IMG/VR virus record: IMGVR_UViG_3300009428_002659
Span: 1-45,134 of that record
DNA from: a virus
DNA: 45,134 bases
Direction: 5' to 3' (one strand)
The notes under the pieces are model-generated. The model saw only the letters and a program-made list of their open reading frames with translations. It made no database searches and was not told the origin of the DNA. This document shows, piece by piece, positions 1 through 7,985 of the stretch (position 1 is its first letter; the number at the start of each line of letters is the position of its first letter). The translations under genes and the position numbers were made by a program.

Positions 1-184
1 GGATGTCTTTTTTAGTTAGACCAGTACAGGCAACTTCAAAATGAAGTCCTTCATCGTCATAAAAAATATCTAGTGGGTGTGGTTGTTTGTTTTCGAACGT
101 TGTTGGTTGGAAAACTCCGTCTGTCTTGAAAAGATTACGGAATAGTAAGTCGAACGGTGTGCGTTCATTGAATAATGTACTCAT
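1..184 (-). CDS. Hsp20/alpha-crystallin small heat-shock protein, N-terminal part
   Basis: The minus strand opens at the ATG at 184-182 and stays open to the window edge, giving the first 61 residues. They start MSTLFNERTPFDLLFRNLF and continue into PLDIFYDDEGLHFEV followed by TGLTKKDI. This matches the start of the alpha-crystallin domain (P-x-DI-x-E/D-x-x-x-x-x-x-x-V-x-x-P/T-G-x-x-K-x-D-I). Hsp20-like proteins are known in T4-like phages, especially cyanophages, and are thought to act as holdase chaperones during virion assembly. The C-terminus lies outside the window. A late-type motif sits about 75 bases upstream. Confidence 0.75.
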   Translation of the reverse strand, partial: MSTLFNERTPFDLLFRNLFKTDGVFQPTTFENKQPHPLDIFYDDEGLHFEVACTGLTKKDI

Positions 185-258
185 ATCATTTGGTTTTGTG
201 AGGCCGAAGCTCTCTGGTTGTTAAAGAATAAAATCGCTCTAGGGTCAATTTTCTTTAT

Positions 259-266
259 TATAAATA
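259..266 (-). promoter_or_regulatory. Late-type motif TATTTATA upstream of hsp20
   Basis: On the coding strand this reads CTATTTATAATAAAG, the same block found before tail tube, tape measure and other virion genes. It lies in the 97-base gap between the polymerase stop and the hsp20 start. A promoter role is inferred from recurrence. Confidence 0.5.
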
Positions 267-281
267 GGTTAGCTTTAGTTT

Positions 282-2600
282 TTAATGCCCTTCTTTCCAA
301 TTATCAGCTATTTCAGGAGGTGCTTTTAACGTAACTCCAGGTAGTATTAGATTATTCTCCATTATCTCTTGTACTATAGGAGCAAAGTCTTTCGCTTGAT
401 CTTCTCTAATATTAATTATAAGTTGATCATGAACCTGTGCCTGTACAATTGCATCGATATTCATCTCCTTAGCCTTACGGTTAATCTTAAGTGCTGCTCT
501 ATTCACTACAGATGCTGCTAAAGACTGAAGTTGAAAGTTTAAGCAGTTGTTCAAGCCGTTTCTGTAATCTCTGTATACTTGAAGTACCTGGTCCTTACCG
601 TACTGTTCTGATAGTTGGTTTCTAAATCTCCAGTCCATTATCCTTTCTCCAAATTTTTCATAGATTTTAGTAACCTTAGGTAAGTGTCTAATACGTCCTA
701 CATAGTTCTTAATATACCCATGAGCTTTAACTTGCAATCTAGAATCTTCTCTCCATTTTTTAAGATCAGGAAAGCCATCTAAATACCCTGCTACTAATTT
801 TTCTGCTTCTTTAGTAGGTATTCCCAAAGTCATACCCAAAGCATATGCCTCCATTCCGTATGCAATACCTAAAGAGTATGCTTTAGCTTGATTACGTTTA
901 ACTGGGTCTAGTTTCTTTAAGTAGTTGTCAGCTTTTTTATCTGGAGATACTCCTTTTAGTTCTTCAGTTTGTATAGCTACGGTAGAATAAAAGTCCCAGC
1001 CATTATTAAATATCTCCTGTAATTTTAGATCTCCTGTTACTGAGGCAAAGCAGTGAGGTTCTAGTGATTCATAATCCGAATCTATTACCTTTCTATCTTT
1101 TCCAGCAATTAAGAATGCTCTAACAATATTAGTATACTTAACAATAATCGGAGCATCTTCTCCTTCTTCTTTAGGTTTAGGAAGCTGTTGAGCATCCGAA
1201 CCGTAACGGCCTGATACAGTACCGTGTTGTTTAAAGTAAAAATAGTATCTACCGTCTTCGCTATTATCTATAAACCTATCAACATATGTAGATTTAATCT
1301 TAAGTAACTTATTATATATTCTTAAGTTTTCAGCCCAGGCATACGTCTTTGCTAATGATTCTAACATGTCCATATCAAACTGAGCTTGACCTTTTCTTGT
1401 CTTGCTCTTAGCCTTAATCCCCATGTAGTTAAATACAATCTCACCTAAGTGCTTTTTAGACTGTATATTGATATATTCTCCATCGTTCTTCTCTTTCCAT
1501 AGCGACATAGAAATACGAGCTATTTCTAGTTCTTCAAGTATTGAATTATCACCTGTTAGTAGGAACTGCTTTGCAGGACTATCTTCTAATTCTTCGATAT
1601 TCTTTTGAGTAAGAGAATACTTACCTGTTTTCTCAGACTTAGGTAGACATAGTGAGTACCTTTCAGCAAGCTTCTGTGCCCAACTACCTTTATGGTTGGG
1701 AGGAAAATTATCGAATGCAGTATTCATAACCCATTTCTTAGCTTCTGAAGTTGCTAATAAGCTCTTTTTTACTATATCCTTATTCTCTATTAAGTCTTTT
1801 GCTATATTATCGTGAGTTTCTTGCAGTAAGTCCATATCTAAATCTACTCCGTAGTTTTCCATAGGAATAGTTACTTCTTTGTATATAGGCATTACTTCAT
1901 CTTCGAAAAAGAACTTCTCTAAATTCTCTTCTTTAAGCTTTGTTAGGAAGTGATTACATAGACGTAAAGTTAAGTCTGTATCTGCAGATGCATATTTGGA
2001 AAGTATATCAAGATCTGCTTTATAAATTTCAAAGTTAGTTTTAGTAGCTTCTCCTCCATTTTTCTTTATAGAACCTTTTAATTCTATTTGCTCTTCGTTA
2101 GCGGCTTTCTCAACATCTAATCCTATATGTTCCTGTATTGATATAGCAAGAGCTTTAAGTCCGAATACTCCCATACCAGCACCTTCTTCCTGTACTGTAT
2201 GTACTAGTAAAAGAGTCTCTACCCATAAGTCTTCTAGTAAGTCTATTCCAAAGTAGTTCTTAATAAATCTACAGTCAAACGAAGCATTATGCATTACAAG
2301 TTTCTTACCTTTTAACATCTTAAGCAAGTTCTTAGAAATTATCTCCGTACTTTGACCGTTTATTTCCTGTACTACCAGTTCATTAGCTTCATGACTCCAA
2401 ACTAAAGTAGGTAGGTAAAAACCTGTACCTTCAGCTCCGGATATAGACCACCCCACAATCTTACCTTTCCTCATATTCAATGAAGTTGTCTCAGTATCTA
2501 TTGCTATTACTTCTGAATCTTCAATATGCTGGTACATTAGTTTTAGCGTCTCAGTATCTTGGACGGTGTAGTATTTCTTTTCTATATTCATACTATTCAA
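282..2600 (-). CDS. Family-A DNA polymerase with 3'-5' exonuclease domain
   Basis: This is the probable replicative DNA polymerase, 772 aa. The proofreading exonuclease is complete: ExoI DTETTS (residues 35-40), ExoII HNASFD (104-109) and ExoIII YASADTD (near 200). The polymerase half shows motif A DSDYESLEPH, motif B RNQAKAYSLGIAYG and motif C VHDQ (723-726). The family norm for motif C is HDE, so the last acidic residue is replaced by Gln while the catalytic Asp is kept. There is no 5'-3' exonuclease domain; that activity is a separate protein at 19354-20388. The start overlaps the 98-aa gene by 8 bases; a second Met four codons in would reduce the overlap. A second, shorter family-A polymerase lies at 22803-24128. 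Confidence 0.93.
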   Translation of the reverse strand: MNSMNIEKKYYTVQDTETLKLMYQHIEDSEVIAIDTETTSLNMRKGKIVGWSISGAEGTGFYLPTLVWSHEANELVVQEINGQSTEIISKNLLKMLKGKKLVMHNASFDCRFIKNYFGIDLLEDLWVETLLLVHTVQEEGAGMGVFGLKALAISIQEHIGLDVEKAANEEQIELKGSIKKNGGEATKTNFEIYKADLDILSKYASADTDLTLRLCNHFLTKLKEENLEKFFFEDEVMPIYKEVTIPMENYGVDLDMDLLQETHDNIAKDLIENKDIVKKSLLATSEAKKWVMNTAFDNFPPNHKGSWAQKLAERYSLCLPKSEKTGKYSLTQKNIEELEDSPAKQFLLTGDNSILEELEIARISMSLWKEKNDGEYINIQSKKHLGEIVFNYMGIKAKSKTRKGQAQFDMDMLESLAKTYAWAENLRIYNKLLKIKSTYVDRFIDNSEDGRYYFYFKQHGTVSGRYGSDAQQLPKPKEEGEDAPIIVKYTNIVRAFLIAGKDRKVIDSDYESLEPHCFASVTGDLKLQEIFNNGWDFYSTVAIQTEELKGVSPDKKADNYLKKLDPVKRNQAKAYSLGIAYGMEAYALGMTLGIPTKEAEKLVAGYLDGFPDLKKWREDSRLQVKAHGYIKNYVGRIRHLPKVTKIYEKFGERIMDWRFRNQLSEQYGKDQVLQVYRDYRNGLNNCLNFQLQSLAASVVNRAALKINRKAKEMNIDAIVQAQVHDQLIINIREDQAKDFAPIVQEIMENNLILPGVTLKAPPEIADNWKEGH

Positions 2601-2889
2601 ATAAAATTTTAAATCTTGTAACTGACATTCCGGATTTTTCTAAAGCCTCGTTAGTAGCTTTAATCATGTTCTCACCGTAAGTGTAGATCCCTTCTTCGCC
2701 GTTAGTTAATACTCCGATAACTTCTCTTTCTTTAAACCCAATAGAACTTCTAGTCCTACCGAACTCTTCTGCTAAGAGTTCTCGTACAACTTTTACGTCT
2801 TTGTTTTTAATCATTGAAAGGTATCTATCGAAATAAAGTCGACATTCCTCCAATGGCCATTCTTTGTAATGATTTTCTGCTTTTGACAT
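2593..2889 (-). CDS. Hypothetical 98-aa protein co-transcribed with DNA polymerase
   Basis: I do not recognise the family. The protein is charged and mostly helical in composition. A central RTRSSIGFKEREV stretch resembles the second half of a helix-turn-helix (small residues between two amphipathic helices), but this is weak evidence. It is the first gene after a terminator-promoter pair (2914-2945) and overlaps the polymerase start by 8 bases, so it is translationally coupled to it. A replication accessory or regulatory role is possible but only inferred from position. Confidence 0.75.
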   Translation of the reverse strand: MSKAENHYKEWPLEECRLYFDRYLSMIKNKDVKVVRELLAEEFGRTRSSIGFKEREVIGVLTNGEEGIYTYGENMIKATNEALEKSGMSVTRFKILFE

Positions 2890-2913
2890 AATATAACCGT
2901 TTTAATATAATAT

Positions 2914-2923
2914 AATATAAGAA
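2914..2923 (-). promoter_or_regulatory. Early/middle-type promoter motif TTCTTATATT
   Basis: The coding strand reads TTCTTATATTATATTATATT, ending about 25 bases before the start of the 98-aa gene. It is one of about ten intergenic copies of TTC(G/T/C)TATATT. Its first bases overlap the U-tract of the preceding terminator. Confidence 0.6.
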
Positions 2924-2945
2924 AAAAGTTGCAATTAAGCAACTT
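2921..2945 (-). terminator. Intrinsic terminator ahead of the polymerase operon
   Basis: On the minus strand a perfect 7-bp stem AAGTTGC / GCAACTT with a 6-base loop is followed by TTTTTTC. It lies just after the stop of the 86-aa gene and would end the operon that starts at 5000. Confidence 0.75.
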
Positions 2946-2950
2946 CTCTC

Positions 2951-3211
2951 CTAATATTCTCCATAAAGATCAAACTTTTCTGGTTCCGGTTCCTCTATAG
3001 TTACCTCTTTTGTTTTTATAGCAAATAATTTACTATTCAAAGGTTCTAACCTATAATGCCCTTTAAATTCAGTTTTACGCATATACTGATTTAAGGTCGG
3101 TACTAAGCCATTGATAACATTTTTCTTATCGATGACTAGTTCCCATTTATCCCCTGGAGGTATTCTTCTTGCTATAAGTTCGTTAAACTCTACTGTTTCT
3201 TTTTCCATCAA
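2951..3211 (-). CDS. Hypothetical 86-aa protein
   Basis: No family recognised. It is a small mixed-charge soluble protein with a Glu/Pro-rich tail (EEPEPEKFDLYGEY). It is the last gene of the kinase-queF operon, and its start overlaps the upstream 88-aa gene by 29 bases. An intrinsic terminator follows its stop. Confidence 0.7.
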   Translation of the reverse strand: MMEKETVEFNELIARRIPPGDKWELVIDKKNVINGLVPTLNQYMRKTEFKGHYRLEPLNSKLFAIKTKEVTIEEPEPEKFDLYGEY

Positions 3212-3449
3212 AATACTCTTTTAAGAATTCTCTTCTATATAACATTACTTTACCTGTATAAGATTTATTACTTATCTCTCTTATACCCACTGGTTCTTTC
3301 TCTCTTAATGCTGTCTTATATACATCTTTTCCTAATTCAGGTCCTGCTTTTTGTCCTAAGAAATCAAAAAGTGAATATGTTGCATCTAGTACTGACTTAC
3401 CTTCAAATCTTAAACTAGCGAGTTCCTCTTGTAATTTTATATTTTCCAT
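3183..3449 (-). CDS. Hypothetical 88-aa protein
   Basis: No family recognised. It is a soluble basic/acidic protein beginning MENIKLQEELASLRFEGKS. It starts one base after the queF stop and overlaps the next gene by 29 bases, so it belongs to the same transcript. Confidence 0.7.
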   Translation of the reverse strand: MENIKLQEELASLRFEGKSVLDATYSLFDFLGQKAGPELGKDVYKTALREKEPVGIREISNKSYTGKVMLYRREFLKEYFDGKRNSRV

Positions 3450-3450
3450 A

Positions 3451-4362
3451 CTACTGTCTTAAGGTTTTAGCGATTCTAAAATCTGTGTTTGTAAAGAATT
3501 CCGGTATCAAACTTTGGTGGGTTGCTCTTATAGGATTAATATCCAATCCACCTCTTCTAGTATATAAACAAGATACCATCAATTGATCCGGCTTATAAGC
3601 ATCCATTAGATGTTTAAATACCATTTCACAAATCTCTTCATGAAAATGACTAACGGTCCTATGACTAACAATATACTTAGCAAGTGCATCTGCTGCAGGT
3701 ATGTCTCTTCCTTTTATTTTGATAAATACATCTCCCCAATCTGGCTGGTTAGTTACCCTACAGTTAGATCTAAGTAAGTTAGATTTTAACTTAATCTCTA
3801 CAGGCTCATCAACTCTATCTTCTATTGCTAATTGATTTGCATCTGACTGGAAAGCTGTAAAGTCTATTTGATCTAAGTCTACTATAGCACCGAGATCGGA
3901 ATATCCTTCAAAAGAAATAGGAATTCCTTCGCTTTCACAGGCATAAAAAGAAACGGTAGTATTAGTTTCTAGTAACTCATCTAAATCCCTCTTTACTCTT
4001 GCTTCTATAACTGCCATACAGTCTGCAGAATTATCTCCTATCCGTGTCATATTAAAAGAATTCAAGTATAACTTAATAGATTTAGATTCTACGTGATATT
4101 CACTATCTGAAGGGCAAACTATTTTCAACATACCTGCTACCGGAAGTCCTTTAGTAGTAATTGCAGATACTTCATAACAGTTCCAAGTATCTACCCCTAC
4201 AAAACTATCAGACGTAAGTCCGTAACCTTCTCTATTTAAGTACCTTGGTACTTTTACTAACAGTTCAGGAGAGTATGTATCCTTATACCCGTCTCCTCCA
4301 ACTTTTCCTAAATGCTTAGAAGCAATCTCAACTACTTCTTGATAATTCTTAACGTTTGCCAT
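3451..4362 (-). CDS. queF: NADPH-dependent 7-cyano-7-deazaguanine reductase (preQ0 to preQ1)
   Basis: QueF reduces the nitrile of preQ0 to the aminomethyl group of preQ1 using two NADPH. At 303 aa this is the long two-module form (E. coli type). The N-terminal module carries ESKSIKLYLNSFN (residues 92-104), the family signature. The C-terminal module has LRSNC-x-VT-x-QPDWG with the thioimide-forming Cys201, then FHEE (240-243) and RRGGLDINP (269-277). All key positions are present, so it should be active. It sits in an operon with a P-loop kinase. Together with folE, queD, queE and queC it shows that the pathway goes beyond preQ0 to preQ1, as needed for a formylated dPreQ1 base. Confidence 0.95.
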   Translation of the reverse strand: MANVKNYQEVVEIASKHLGKVGGDGYKDTYSPELLVKVPRYLNREGYGLTSDSFVGVDTWNCYEVSAITTKGLPVAGMLKIVCPSDSEYHVESKSIKLYLNSFNMTRIGDNSADCMAVIEARVKRDLDELLETNTTVSFYACESEGIPISFEGYSDLGAIVDLDQIDFTAFQSDANQLAIEDRVDEPVEIKLKSNLLRSNCRVTNQPDWGDVFIKIKGRDIPAADALAKYIVSHRTVSHFHEEICEMVFKHLMDAYKPDQLMVSCLYTRRGGLDINPIRATHQSLIPEFFTNTDFRIAKTLRQ

Positions 4363-4366
4363 AATT

Positions 4367-4885
4367 TTATTTTATAAATTTTAATATTTGCTCTACTCTT
4401 TGCATAGGAGAACCTGTTATCGTCAAATAAGGTTGACTTACACCTTCTAATACATCTTTAAATTCAGCATCAATATCTCTTCTCCAAAGCTCATTGACAC
4501 TTCTTACTCCATCATCTACAGAATCAAATTCTATAGGAAAATAAATGTAGTGGGTGTACTCGTTTTTAATCCTATTCCAAGTAGCGTCTATATATTTCCA
4601 CGTCTCTTCTGATACGTTATCCATAAATCTTGTATATACTACAACATCCATAAAGCATCTATCGAGTACTTGATTGGTAGGTTGTAGTAAAGCTTCTAAA
4701 TGAAAACAACTAATAGCTAATTGAGTAGCATCAGTTCCTTTCTCATTGATAGGAAATCCATAAGAGCCTATTGTTCTAGTAGATTCGTTAACAAAGTCGT
4801 ATTTAGGTAATTTATTTTTTAATAGTTCGTAAACAGTAGTCTTACCTGTACTACTTGCTCCAACTAGTGCAACTCTATTTACCAT
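4367..4885 (-). CDS. AAA_28/NadR-like P-loop nucleotide or nucleoside kinase
   Basis: 172 aa. The N-terminus has a Walker A GASSTGKTT (residues 9-17) followed by a NadR/AAA_28-type kinase pattern: NESTR, a LDR-x-x-x-D lid-like segment (VLDRCFMDVVVYTRF), and an acidic C-terminal half. Relatives phosphorylate nicotinamide riboside or act as small-molecule kinases; the substrate here cannot be read from sequence. It lies directly upstream of queF (4-base gap), so a link to nucleotide or deazaguanine metabolism is possible. The start overlaps the end of the 41-aa gene by 11 bases. Confidence 0.75.
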   Translation of the reverse strand: MVNRVALVGASSTGKTTVYELLKNKLPKYDFVNESTRTIGSYGFPINEKGTDATQLAISCFHLEALLQPTNQVLDRCFMDVVVYTRFMDNVSEETWKYIDATWNRIKNEYTHYIYFPIEFDSVDDGVRSVNELWRRDIDAEFKDVLEGVSQPYLTITGSPMQRVEQILKFIK

Positions 4886-5000
4886 AAAACCTATTTAATG
4901 TATTAAACATTCCTGCAACTCCAAAGTTTCCTCCGTATTTTCTATTTTGCTCTAAAAAAAATACCATTAATCTTTGAAATGAACTACTCTCTTTTTTCAT
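4875..5000 (-). CDS. Small 41-aa protein at the head of the kinase-queF operon
   Basis: The ATG at 5000-4998 opens a 41-codon frame (starts MKKESSSFQRLMVFFLEQNR, ends NRFYGK) that stops inside the kinase start, an 11-base overlap typical of coupled phage genes. It is the first frame after the TTCGTATATT motif at 5029-5038. No family recognised. Confidence 0.6.
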   Translation of the reverse strand: MKKESSSFQRLMVFFLEQNRKYGGNFGVAGMFNTLNRFYGK

Positions 5001-5028
5001 AATATATAACCTTTTATTATTTATATAC

Positions 5029-5038
5029 AATATACGAA
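5029..5038 (-). promoter_or_regulatory. Early/middle-type promoter motif TTCGTATATT
   Basis: An exact copy of the recurrent motif, about 29 bases before the start of the 41-aa gene. Coding strand: ATTTCGTATATTGTATATAA. Confidence 0.55.
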
Positions 5039-5046
5039 ATTATAAA

Positions 5047-5589
5047 CTACTTTCCAACTGCTTTTTTAAGAAAGTTTACCCAAAGAAATAGAGATCTATC
5101 TCTAGTTACCTTCCACATCTCTTCTTCAGTAATATTGAAAGCATTAAATCTCTCTTCTGCTAGAACTTTTCCTTCATCAACTCCTGCAACTACCTTATGA
5201 AGAACACATCCCATCACCGGGTACTTACCTTCAAAAGCTTTCATTTGTGGATCCTTACCTTTTAGTTCTGGATATTCCGTAATAAGTCCTGGATGTCCGT
5301 TAAATATACTATATTTTTCACATATAGAAGGAGGCATAATTCTTAACCATCCGTGTAGTGTTATTACAGGATCCTTATAAAACCCTATAACTTCTTCATA
5401 ATCCTCTACTAAGGGTTTATTTATTGTTGTTGCTAGTAGGTTCTGTTCTAGTAAGTCATTATTTATCTTCCTAATGTTTGAAGGCCTTTCGTTAGTTATT
5501 ATAGCATCAGGCCAATAGCCTATTGCATTAGCTATATCTACTATTTCGGAACCGGTCTGACTGAAAAATGCTATCCAGGGTTTTCTCAT
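5047..5589 (-). CDS. Formyltransferase-fold enzyme, candidate dPreQ1 formyltransferase (DpdN-like)
   Basis: 180 aa with the formyl_trans_N (PurN/Fmt) fold. The catalytic triad is visible: Asn97 and His99 in IFNGHPG, and Asp138 in VAGVDEGKVLAEE. YPELKGKDPQ between them matches the substrate-loop region of PurN. Phage enzymes of this fold are proposed to formylate the aminomethyl group of dPreQ1, giving 2'-deoxy-7-(formylamino)methyl-7-deazaguanine (DpdN). This gene ends the operon that starts with folE and contains dpdA, so that role is the best fit. A purine or sugar formyltransferase is the alternative. Confidence 0.8.
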   Translation of the reverse strand: MRKPWIAFFSQTGSEIVDIANAIGYWPDAIITNERPSNIRKINNDLLEQNLLATTINKPLVEDYEEVIGFYKDPVITLHGWLRIMPPSICEKYSIFNGHPGLITEYPELKGKDPQMKAFEGKYPVMGCVLHKVVAGVDEGKVLAEERFNAFNITEEEMWKVTRDRSLFLWVNFLKKAVGK

Positions 5590-5777
5590 TTTACTATTTG
5601 TTCTATACCTTCATAAGAGATTGGATATAAATGTGCTCCACATCTGATGCTGTATTTAGTATTATAGCTAGAGAAGTTCACATAACCTTCGCTTATTGTT
5701 TCTATAACCCCGACTTCTACTTGGCCAATAAAATTAAATTTTACTTTATCTCCTACCTTATACTGCTCTCTTTCCAT
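5586..5777 (-). CDS. Small 63-aa SH3/KOW-like beta-barrel protein
   Basis: The composition KVGDKVKFNFIGQVEVGVIETISEG resembles a small SH3-like barrel that modulates binding (V-G-D-x-V at the first strand, G-x-I turn, terminal hydrophobic strand). It overlaps dpdA upstream by 20 bases and the formyltransferase downstream by 4, so it is tightly coupled between two DNA-modification genes. A role as a DNA/RNA-binding accessory is inference only. Confidence 0.65.
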   Translation of the reverse strand: MEREQYKVGDKVKFNFIGQVEVGVIETISEGYVNFSSYNTKYSIRCGAHLYPISYEGIEQIVK

Positions 5778-6558
5778 TTGTAAGCCATTTAAATTTATGA
5801 ATATTATTTAGAATTAAATTCGTATCTTCTACTTCAAAATTAATGAGTTCATGAAGCTTTTGTCTTTCTTTTGAGAATAATCCATCTGAACCGTATGGTA
5901 TACCTTTAATGCCATGCACGACAGGGTTACTAGTATCTAAGGAGTAAATCCAAGGGTATTGAGAATAGTAAGAAAACTCTTGAGGTAGTCCACAACCTAG
6001 TAGGTGATGAGGTTTATCTTCATTTATTATACCGTCTCTTACTAAATCTCCAAGTAGCTTAATACGTCCTAGCATCCAGCTAACATACTTGTTAGGATGA
6101 GGTATAGAATCGGTATAATACGAATAGTCAAAAGATATTGCGACCATGTCTACATTAGCAATTTTATCCATATATTCGTAACATGCTGCTATCTGCTTGT
6201 ATGTCTTACCTTGAACTACTCCTATCTTTTTACCGTATACTGATTTTGAATAGTGCATATTCCAGCTAGCCATCTGACTCATAGTTTTCTTAGTATCTTC
6301 TAATGCATCAGGTACTATATACCAAGTTGGTCTTAGCTCATTAATCCAGTAAGCAAATTTATCAGCATCAAAAGCTTCTTCTAATTCAAAAATAGAATTA
6401 TCTAATATAACTTCCCTACCTTTTTTGACTGCTTCTTTAAACTGGTTTAAGTACTCTTCATCTTCTTCTAATAAATGTACTAATGCGTAATCATAATCTG
6501 TATACTGTTGTACATCGTTAAAAATACTTTTAGGACTTTCATGAGCTATTTTAATCAT
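5758..6558 (-). CDS. dpdA: DpdA-like DNA guanine transglycosylase
   Basis: 266 aa with the spaced motifs of the tRNA/DNA guanine transglycosylase TIM barrel. LDNSIFE (52-58, Asp53) replaces the DSGGF block. PDALED is at 83-88. GVVQG (113-117) matches the base-binding QGG loop and LLGCGLP (186-192) the GGL-x-x-GE segment. SLDTSNP (206-212, Asp208) sits at the nucleophile position. The C-terminal tRNA zinc site is absent, as in phage DpdA proteins. The enzyme would swap guanine in phage DNA for a 7-deazaguanine. It is in the folE operon, followed by the formyltransferase-like gene. The subfamily cannot be fixed by eye. Confidence 0.83.
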   Translation of the reverse strand: MIKIAHESPKSIFNDVQQYTDYDYALVHLLEEDEEYLNQFKEAVKKGREVILDNSIFELEEAFDADKFAYWINELRPTWYIVPDALEDTKKTMSQMASWNMHYSKSVYGKKIGVVQGKTYKQIAACYEYMDKIANVDMVAISFDYSYYTDSIPHPNKYVSWMLGRIKLLGDLVRDGIINEDKPHHLLGCGLPQEFSYYSQYPWIYSLDTSNPVVHGIKGIPYGSDGLFSKERQKLHELINFEVEDTNLILNNIHKFKWLTNGKRAV

Positions 6559-6736
6559 CTAATTTTATGTCGTTTATTGAGTTACGTAATTCTGCCATTG
6601 CTTTTTCAAACTCCTCTGCATACTTTTCTACTTCCGGAGTACTTGCTTCTTTAACTGCTTTAATTGCTATAGATAGAGGCACCATTTCCATTTTATGACT
6701 ATCTACATATATCTTATGTTTAGTTAAATCAATCAT
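6551..6736 (-). CDS. Hypothetical 61-aa protein upstream of dpdA
   Basis: Small acidic protein with a helical, coiled-coil-like second half (TPEVEKYAEEFEKAMAELRN). It overlaps dpdA by 8 bases and lies one base after the pyrophosphohydrolase gene. Family not recognised. Confidence 0.65.
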   Translation of the reverse strand: MIDLTKHKIYVDSHKMEMVPLSIAIKAVKEASTPEVEKYAEEFEKAMAELRNSINDIKLDD

Positions 6737-6737
6737 A

Positions 6738-7259
6738 CTAGAAGAATTGCTTTAAGTCTGGTCTGAAGTAATTAATGCTTTTCATTACTTTCCTGTCACG
6801 TGTTCTATAGACAATATACCGTCCCTCATCAATCTTCTCAAAATGGCAGGCCTCACCTTGTTCCTGAGTTCTTTTGCTGACGCTATGTATGGCTTCTTCT
6901 TCAGTTTTGCAAGCTTTTGACATATTACTTGCCTGTACCTCTTGATATGCTGGCCATATCTTATCCTTAAGACCATGTAACATAGTACCGTTCCCAAGGG
7001 AAACATAAGCAATGTCGCACAAAGCGTCCAAAACTTCCACAATGTCTCCGTTTTCGCAAGCTTCTCTATATTCTTCAAGTTCTTCGAGTATGAAGTCATA
7101 TACGAATTGCCATTCTTTCTTAGCCGGTATAGTAGGTTCATAGTTATTAGGTTTATTAAATGTGTCGTTAAATGTTTCTACTTCACTAACAAAAGGTACA
7201 TAGTCTTTTCCAGTTTTAGGATCTAGTATAGGGAATAATGATAATTGTTTTCCTTCCAT
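6738..7259 (-). CDS. PRA-PH/MazG-like all-alpha NTP pyrophosphohydrolase
   Basis: 173 aa. Residues about 48-120 show the all-alpha NTP pyrophosphatase pattern: EELEEYREACENGD, then EVLDALCDIAYV and a NMSKACKTEEEA tail, close to phosphoribosyl-ATP pyrophosphohydrolase-like (PF01503) phage proteins. The E-x-x-E and D-x-x-D metal-binding helices are present. Such enzymes hydrolyse (d)NTPs to monophosphates. It is second in the folE operon, suggesting nucleotide-pool control linked to guanine modification; the actual substrate is unknown. Confidence 0.8.
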   Translation of the reverse strand: MEGKQLSLFPILDPKTGKDYVPFVSEVETFNDTFNKPNNYEPTIPAKKEWQFVYDFILEELEEYREACENGDIVEVLDALCDIAYVSLGNGTMLHGLKDKIWPAYQEVQASNMSKACKTEEEAIHSVSKRTQEQGEACHFEKIDEGRYIVYRTRDRKVMKSINYFRPDLKQFF

Positions 7260-7264
7260 AATAT

Positions 7265-7978
7265 TTAATGTTTACAAATTGAAGCTAATTCTATATTCTT
7301 ATAAAATTCTGCTTTTGCAGAATCTTCGTGTAAAAATGCTCCGGTTAGTTTTGCTGTTTGCATTGAGGCACCACCGTGTTTAACTCCTCTACAGGATACA
7401 CATGCATGAGTAGCATTAACTTGTACTGCAACTCCTAAATTACCTTCACATATCTTATTTACTGCATTATGTATAGCCACAGTAAGTTGTTCCTGAATAG
7501 CTCCTCTTCTTCCGAATTGCTCTACTATTCTATTTAGCTTAGATAGTCCAACTACCTTTCCATCTTCCGAAGCAATATAAGCAATACTTACTGTACCTCT
7601 AATAGCTTGATGATGGTGAGAACACATAGACGTTACTGGTATATTACTCTCCTGTACAATACCGTCATATCCGTCTGAAGGAAATGCTGTAATACGGTCT
7701 AAAGGGTTATACCTTCCTGCCCATAAATCATTAACGTATGCTTTTGCTACTCTATGAGGGGTCTCAGATGAATTAGGATCGTCTTTATAGTTACATCCTA
7801 ATGCAGTTAGAAAATCTGCATAAGCATTTGCTGCTCTTTCTATAATTACTTGTTTCTCATGTTCAGTTAATCTAGCTTCAGGTCCTTCTGCTTTTTGCTT
7901 CTCTGCTAATTGACTTGATATACCGTTTGCATATCCTGCTTTTACTAATTCTGTTCCGTCTATAAACTTTTTAGGCAT
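7265..7978 (-). CDS. folE: GTP cyclohydrolase I
   Basis: FolE converts GTP to 7,8-dihydroneopterin triphosphate, the first step to preQ0. 237 aa. The zinc and active-site block SMCSHHH is at 117-123 (Cys119); the usual CEHH appears as CSHH. GLSKLNRIVEQF is at 144-155, and the second zinc Cys193 lies in HACVSCRGVKHGG. It is the first gene of an operon running through a pyrophosphohydrolase, dpdA and a formyltransferase. Its leader contains a promoter motif and a preQ1-I-like riboswitch, so expression is likely shut down when preQ1 accumulates. Host FolE also serves folate synthesis, but the gene company points to 7-deazaguanine synthesis. Confidence 0.95.
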   Translation of the reverse strand: MPKKFIDGTELVKAGYANGISSQLAEKQKAEGPEARLTEHEKQVIIERAANAYADFLTALGCNYKDDPNSSETPHRVAKAYVNDLWAGRYNPLDRITAFPSDGYDGIVQESNIPVTSMCSHHHQAIRGTVSIAYIASEDGKVVGLSKLNRIVEQFGRRGAIQEQLTVAIHNAVNKICEGNLGVAVQVNATHACVSCRGVKHGGASMQTAKLTGAFLHEDSAKAEFYKNIELASICKH

Positions 7979-7985
7979 AAATTTT

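Noticed and set aside
6785-7141. A 118-codon minus-strand frame inside the pyrophosphohydrolase gene
   Set aside because: It overlaps the recognisable PRA-PH domain in another frame and has no domain of its own.
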